The position numbers and the translations under genes were made by a program. DNA of 64,000 bases from Triplophysa rosa. Taxonomy: Eukaryota; Chordata; Actinopteri; Cypriniformes; Nemacheilidae. Positions 58,636 to 64,000 of the stretch are shown piece by piece. Each line of letters starts with the position of its first letter. The first letter of the stretch is position 1. Location of the stretch: assembly GCF_024868665.1 (NCBI RefSeq), contig NC_079913.1, forward strand, positions 410,331 to 474,330, read 5' to 3'. Below the pieces are notes generated by a model, which saw nothing but the letters and a program-made list of their open reading frames with translations, was not told the origin of the DNA and searched no databases.

Positions 58636-61600
58636 TTATCCCCAAACCCATCTCTCTGCTTGAGACGACTTCAGCTGTACCGATTCGCTGCCGTCACCGT
58701 CTGCCTGCTGCCAGACAAAAATGGTAAACAAACATTACATTTTGTGTGGTTTTTTTGTTGTCGTTTTGTGTGATTTAAGGAATATTTTTGGTCTAATACA
58801 ACTTAAGATCTTTCAACAATATATATTTTTAATGTTGAATTTCAATTGTGCAGTTTTGCATGTCTTTTTTACTTTTTATTTGACTTTGCATCAATGGCAG
58901 TTAAGGTAAACTTAACCTGGAATATTTCTTTCATAATTTACAAATTGTTGCATTTATGGCCATTGAGGTTTACAGACTGACCTTGCTCGCGATAGCTTTC
59001 AGTTTTCCCAGTAATGAAGGAGTGTTCGAGTAAACCACATCGTCTTCGTTCTCCTCCCCTTCTCCCTCCGCCAGCGCACAGCTGTCGGCCGCTGGCAGCT
59101 CGCAGTCCTTATTGGCAGACATCACTAGTCTTGAGTATTTGTATTCAAGCCTGTTTGAAAACAGATCTTTTTTATATTTTCTTTTTTGCATTTGAACTTT
59201 AAAGCTTCAGTTCATAACTTTTGTCTCTGTCACCATCTCTGTTGCAGGTTACTCATTGGACCATGTGGGTAAAGTCAAATGACATCAAGCTGATCCTTTC
59301 TGCAAAATCGTACCCAAAAGGAGTTTTGTATGTTCTTGGCTCAATAACTCATTTTTGTTCATTTATAATTGAAAAACATACGGATTGCAACTTTAAAGCG
59401 CAATAACTGATTGAAGATATGCTATCAGAACGTAATCTTGACCATCAGAGATGAAGTCTTTTCCCCATTCAGTTACATCGGACCAGTGCTTAAAATGCAG
59501 GAAATAGTCTTGAAATAGCGGCCATGTGAAGTGACATGTTGTTACCTCTTGTTCTTTTTCCAGAAATAGCACGTGAGACAGACAAGGAGGACTGCCGTGA
59601 AGGCTCCGCCGCCAATTCCCGCCTTGACCCATAGACTGACCACTTCACAATGGTTGGATGTCTTGTTCGGGAGTGTAACCCCTTTAATGCAGAGTTTCGG
59701 TTCGCTCCACACATACAGCGTATCCTGTTACATGATGAATGAATGACGCAAATAGAGAAAGTGGAGTAAGACAGTGGTTCCCAAACCTGTTCCTGAGGAC
59801 GCACTGCTCTACACATTAACTTCATGGATCTCGTCCTTAATGAGCTGATGATTTGAGGCAGGTGCGTTAGATAAGAGAGCAGTGGCTCCCCAGGAGCAAG
59901 ACACGGTCGTACCTGCATTCCTCCTTTGCATGCACCTTCTATCGAGTGGTAGTCGGCCTCGGTGCAGAGTGGACAAGCGCTGGAGCTCTCCCAGAGGAAG
60001 TGAAACTCACAGCCATTACATGTACCTGCTGGGCACTTGCTGGAAACACACATCTGTCATCAGAATACATTCGTGGGCGAGCAGGACTCTGAACAGCGGT
60101 GTAAAGAAGCATATACCTCGGCACGGTGAGCTCCCCACGCTCGCTCTTCTCAGGGTTGCAGCGGAGAGTTACGACTGTACTACGGCCGTTCAGGCAAGAT
60201 GCCGTCGGCTGGGGAGAGCTGATGGACGGAAAAAGAGATGCACACGTTCATTTACATTTGACGTTTTAAAGTCACTCTGTTTTTTGAAGACGTGCACATT
60301 CATTTTTTCCCTCAACATTTAGAAACGAACAGGTGAAAGTGTAGCTGCTTTTGTTTGGAGGGAGGGTTTTTGTTCAATGCGGGTAAATTGTTCACATTGC
60401 ATCTGGAAACTGTACGTTGTAAGAAACAATAGGTTAAACCTGTAAATAACACATCTGCACACTCATTTGAACAATTATATGTTGTTTTTGTCTATATATT
60501 TTTTCTCTTTTGTATATGGTGCATTATTGTTTTTATTTAATTCTCTCCATGTTTGCACCATGTGCACACTTTCTTCTGCACTAAGCTCCCGTCGCCTGTT
60601 CTTGTGTGTGGAAACATACTTGGCAATAAAGCTCCTTCTTCTAAAGAAATAAGTAAACGCGGGACTTGAACCCAGACCTTCAAGAACAAAAGTCGAGAGT
60701 TCAACCGCTGAGCCACCGGACTGGCAAAATTCCAGTTGCTTTTTTTGGAGGCTGGTGTTTAGTTCAACGCGAGTAAAGAAATAAGTAATCGAGGGATTTG
60801 AACCCTTTGTTGTTTTATATGATTAAATGTAGCAATTGAAAGACATTCAAGTATTCAAACCTTTGCTTGATTCATACCAACAATAAAAAAAAACAGAATT
60901 GTAACACACACTATTGTAAAAAAAAGATCATTCAATTTATTGACATAATCTTTCATCATTTACCGAAAGAAGAAATGGATATATGGAACTTTCCGTGAGG
61001 CCTGTGAAAAAAGGTCTGGGCTCGCGTACACTCCATCCAGCATGTTACCAAGAGAAGCTCCTGCGAGAGGCAAACATTGAAGTAAAACACACTCAAACAA
61101 GGGTCTGTACAAAAACAATTGGACTTCTTATAGAAAGGTTTTGATGGCCTTGAAACTGATTCCTAGTTTCATAAGGGAAAGAGTTTAAGGAAAAATGACG
61201 TCAAATTTTGCGGCTATAGACTACACAAGCTCACCGAGGAAAGTGTCAGCCAGGCTTATGGACTGAGAGGACAGGGCTGTTCTGAAGCCCCGCCCATCTG
61301 CAGGGATGATGGTTGATTGACACACAAAAGTCTCCACAAAATTGTTGAGGTCAGCTGATTCGTTCTGCAGGTCCTTATTGGATAGATCTGTAACATTGTC
61401 GGTGCACACCGCCCCTTTCCTCCCCTGTGACAGAAGTCGGATATCTGAATTAAATGAAAGCTGCTAATGCAATAACGTCAAGACGAGTCTAATTCATTTG
61501 TATTATGTGTTTGGGATTAACACATGTACTTCCTCTCAGGTGTGACTCATGGAGACACCAGCAGTTTGCATGCACACAAGAGTGTCATGTGAGTACCTCT

Positions 61601-63942
61601 GTGCCGCACAGACTGATGTTAAATTCGTGGTAATATTTGGTTCCTTTGGAGGTGAAGCTAGGCCCGTTCATGATCGACCCCACCGAACTTAAGGCACTAA
61701 GGTCATAGGTCAAATTTCGGTTGGCAACAACATGTGAGAAGGAGCAGTCGTTAAAACACACAGAGTGTTCCTAAACAAAAACATACATGTTACAAACATA
61801 TTTTTGTAGTATATTTGTAAAACCAAGAATCTTGATTATGGTACCTTGTTGCTCTTGCTACCAGGTCCACATGGCTGACAGGCTTCCCGGCCGTAAATGT
61901 GATGCCCAGAGAGGAAGGTGTTGGCCGGGCACTCCTGACACTGGTTTGTGTCTTTGTTGATGAAATGTCCGGCAGGACAGGGGACGCAGGACGAGCCCTC
62001 CTGTTGACGCATCATAGCGCAGGCGTGGCATCCGGACGCCGAGCCATCCATAGCGTTAGTCACCGTGATGGAGTAGATCTTCGCTATGTCGTTCACATAC
62101 TGACGTGCCTGACAAATAAAGAGACAATGTGATTATTGTGTTTGTCACACGACAAAACCGGACGTATGTGTGGATTACTTACATCCATGGCTTTGTTGGT
62201 GCGTTGGAAAGCCCATGTGTAGGACACAGATGCATTTTTGGTCATGATGTGGGTATATGCCTGTCTGACTTTACTTCCTACCCACGATTCCACTACATTA
62301 GTGCTCTTCCTGTTCACATCCTACAAAAACCATTCAAGACATCTTATTCATCACCCAAAGGTACTTGTAGACTGAATCCATACTTATGATACAAATGAAT
62401 TATGTCATGTCCTTTAAAAGTGTCCTTGTGCTGTCTTTAAAACGAATGCCAATTGGTAATCGATCTAACTTTCATAAAAGTGTGCAAAAACTTTTAGGGG
62501 TCATCGTATGAGACCACCGTCACTGTCACATATTTATAAATGTTCTGCAAAGTACTGAACGAATGAATGAGGCATTTATATAGCGCTTTTCTGTGGATTG
62601 CTGTACACCCAAAGCGCTTTACAATCATATGGGGGGGGGGTCTCTCCTCAACCACCACCAGTGTGCAGCGTCCACCTGGATGATGCGACGGCAGCCACAG
62701 TACAACGGCGCCAGTGCGCTCACCACACACCAGCTACAGGAGGAGAGGAGAGAGAGAGAGCCAATTCAGAGGGTGGGGATCATTAGGAGGCCATGATTGA
62801 CAAGGGCCGGTGGAGGGGATCTGGCCAGGACACCGGGGTTACACCCCGACTCTTTACGAGAAGTGCCATGGGATCTTTAATGAGCACAGGGAGTCAGGAC
62901 CTCGGTTTAACGTCTCATCCGAAGGACGGGTTACTGTGAGCCTTTTATGCGTCGTGTCTTACTATCATAAAATAAAGTTCACAGTCTGCGCTGCAGATGG
63001 TCTCGAAGATAAAAGTAATACGTCCAAACTCAGTCGCCGATGCGTCATCCACAGACGTAGGAAGTCTGGAAACAAAAATTGAAAGAGAAAGTGGTTGTAA
63101 ATGTTTATACACAACCCTGGATGTGTACCTTTAGAAATGCAGTTACACATAATATGACTCACTTGAATCCAGGCACTCGTAGGTTAAGGATGAGGTAATC
63201 ATTATCCGAGCCTCCCACTCCACTGCGGATGTGGTCGCCAGCCACTTCCCAACCTGCGCAAACAAATGTGCATTTCATCATTCACTTCATTACTCGTAAA
63301 AAAACCTCAATCCATGTTTAATATCATAAATCTCTGCACAGTGTGTTCTTTACTTTCCGTTACTCTTACCATTCATTTCATCACACTTGGAGTTTCCCAC
63401 ATTAAAACAAGATGATTTCATATTCCTCGGCAGGATGTTCCACCACTTGTACTCGTATCCCAGAGACGGTTCGGTTCCCCCTGGGCATCTTTGACATTCT
63501 GCGTAAAATAAATGTCAGTGGACCAGTACCAGACCAGTAAAACCGAAACACACGCATGTCCGTCTATGTCCAGATGTGTATATACCTGTGGTGCCATCAG
63601 AATAGGTCCCTTGCGGGCACGGCAGACAGGTGGAAGTGTTGTGCGTGTAGAAGCCTGGATTACAGGGTGGGCAGTCCTCCTTCTCTCCACTAGGGGGCTG
63701 CGTCACAGCACCGGTCACATTTTCAACGCACACCTGTGGCTCAACCCATCTGTACAAAATCTGGGTCTAAAGTAAAAAGTGTGAAATATATCAAGAGCTT
63801 TTGCATAACATTTAATACAAAACACATTCACCGCAATCGGCGTTATAACCCACCTTGCCATCGCCGTCGCACGCAGTATGGATTTGGGAATAGTCTTTCT
63901 CCGAACACGGTGGTTTTTCTTTGCACTCCGACCAGCCCTCCT
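58636..63942 (-). CDS. elapor2: elapor2-like, endosome-lysosome associated apoptosis and autophagy regulator (3' part, 15 exons)
   Basis: ELAPOR proteins are single-pass endolysosomal or plasma-membrane glycoproteins with a cysteine-rich, mannose-6-phosphate-receptor-like ectodomain. Exons in transcript order: 63942-63854, 63766-63586, 63498-63370, 63253-63163, 63065-62963, 62320-62183, 62108-61845, 61770-61597, 61424-61235, 61060-60964, 60218-60117, 60039-59913, 59724-59546, 59150-58982 and 58704-58636. They give 699 codons plus TAA in one frame; the N-terminal third lies beyond 64000. Marks: [79 protein letters not shown] and the tail motif [15 protein letters not shown]. That tail resembles ELAPOR2 more than ELAPOR1, from memory. 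Confidence 0.85.
59546..59724 (-). CDS. elapor2: elapor2-like transmembrane exon
   Basis: The exon encodes the end of the ectodomain ([15 protein letters not shown]; the ectodomain cysteines end here), one hydrophobic span ([20 protein letters not shown]) and the stop-transfer WKKNK. The following exon 59150-58982 supplies the cytoplasmic tail with [20 protein letters not shown] and an acidic stretch. The topology is therefore type I, with the short tail in the cytosol. Confidence 0.88.
59775..59875. repeat. Dispersed repeat in an elapor2-like intron
   Basis: CAGTGGTTCCCAAACCTGTT, CCTGAGGACGCACTGCTCTA and GATTTGAGGCAGGTGCGTTA match the pattern of a widespread fish MITE/SINE that begins GTGGTTCTCAAACCTGTTCC. 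It sits between two coding exons and has diverged. Confidence 0.55.
60340..60810. repeat. tRNA-related SINE-like tandem copies
   Basis: On the minus strand, an A-box-like GTGGCTCAGCGGTTGAAC (60716-60699) and B-box GGGTTCAAGTCCC (60673-60661) are spaced as in a tRNA. The stems do not pair well, so it is a tRNA-derived repeat, not a tRNA gene. A second B-box (GGGTTCAAATCCC) lies at 60807-60795. The 31-bp stretch 60643-60673 recurs at 60777-60807, and a third related piece starts near 60342. Confidence 0.6.
62575..62940. repeat. Widespread dispersed repeat next to an elapor2-like splice donor
   Basis: It starts with AATGAGGCATTTATATAGCG and runs through a G10 tract to GTTTAACGTCTCATCCGAAG. Phrases such as CCAGGACACCGGGGTTACAC and GAGTCAGGACCTCGGTTTAA are a repeat I recall from many animal genomes; its class is unclear to me. 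The frame it yields ([20 protein letters not shown]) is part of the repeat. Confidence 0.65.
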
Positions 63943-64000
63943 CTACACGACACACACGTAGAGAAATACAGCACTGTACCGATACGTGTGGACCGATAGA

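Noticed and set aside
59490..60053. 187-codon minus-strand frame as a single exon
   Set aside because: It fuses two genuine elapor2-like exons (60039-59913 and 59724-59546) with the intron between them. The splice sites and family sequence support two exons.
60657..60722. Functional tRNA gene on the minus strand
   Set aside because: A- and B-box words and spacing fit, but the acceptor and anticodon stems do not pair, and the block is duplicated next to it. It is better explained as a tRNA-derived repeat.
62810..63082. 90-codon plus-strand frame ([15 protein letters not shown]...)
   Set aside because: It is the coding shadow of the dispersed repeat at 62575-62940 running into the antisense of an elapor2-like exon.

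Overview
This 64 kb window is vertebrate nuclear DNA from a teleost fish, most likely a cypriniform (carp or danio type). Genes are split into short exons with GT-AG introns. Introns and spacers are full of microsatellites and short palindromic elements with TTAA target sites that resemble the cyprinid Angel family. There is no bacterial, phage or CRISPR content. Exon boundaries below were set by hand from splice sites and reading phase. In every main gene the exon lengths add up to a consistent frame. Orthology rests on remembered vertebrate protein families, not on a search.

Layout. (1) 3349-11200 (+): the conserved 3' part of kiaa1549, 20 exons and 1446 codons, with its 3'UTR to about 13550; the 5' end is not identified in the window. 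(2) 15019-19116 (+): complete svopl, a 12-helix major facilitator transporter of 514 aa. (3) 21630-40080 (+): mical3, an actin-oxidising flavoprotein with monooxygenase, CH, LIM and C-terminal bMERB regions; about 34 coding exons, with an in-frame TGA at codon 4. (4) 49951-56272 (+): complete tspan9 of 239 aa, with a likely untranslated first exon near 42.7-42.97 kb. (5) 63942-58636 (-): the last 15 exons (699 codons) of an elapor2-type gene that continues beyond the right edge.

The five genes are not known to share a pathway. They cover an orphan membrane protein, an orphan transporter, a cytoskeletal oxidoreductase, a tetraspanin and an endolysosomal receptor-like protein. Their order joins genes that in humans lie at 7q34, 22q11, 12p13 and 7q21.

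Mobile DNA is the main accessory signal. A 1.65 kb hAT-like element with a perfect 8-bp target duplication sits in a mical3 intron and carries a second, Harbinger-like element inside it. A 1.77 kb inverted-repeat element starts 81 bp after the mical3 stop codon and contains a two-exon reading frame on the opposite strand. At least seven Angel-like copies or fragments are scattered through the window, and one abuts a mical3 splice acceptor.
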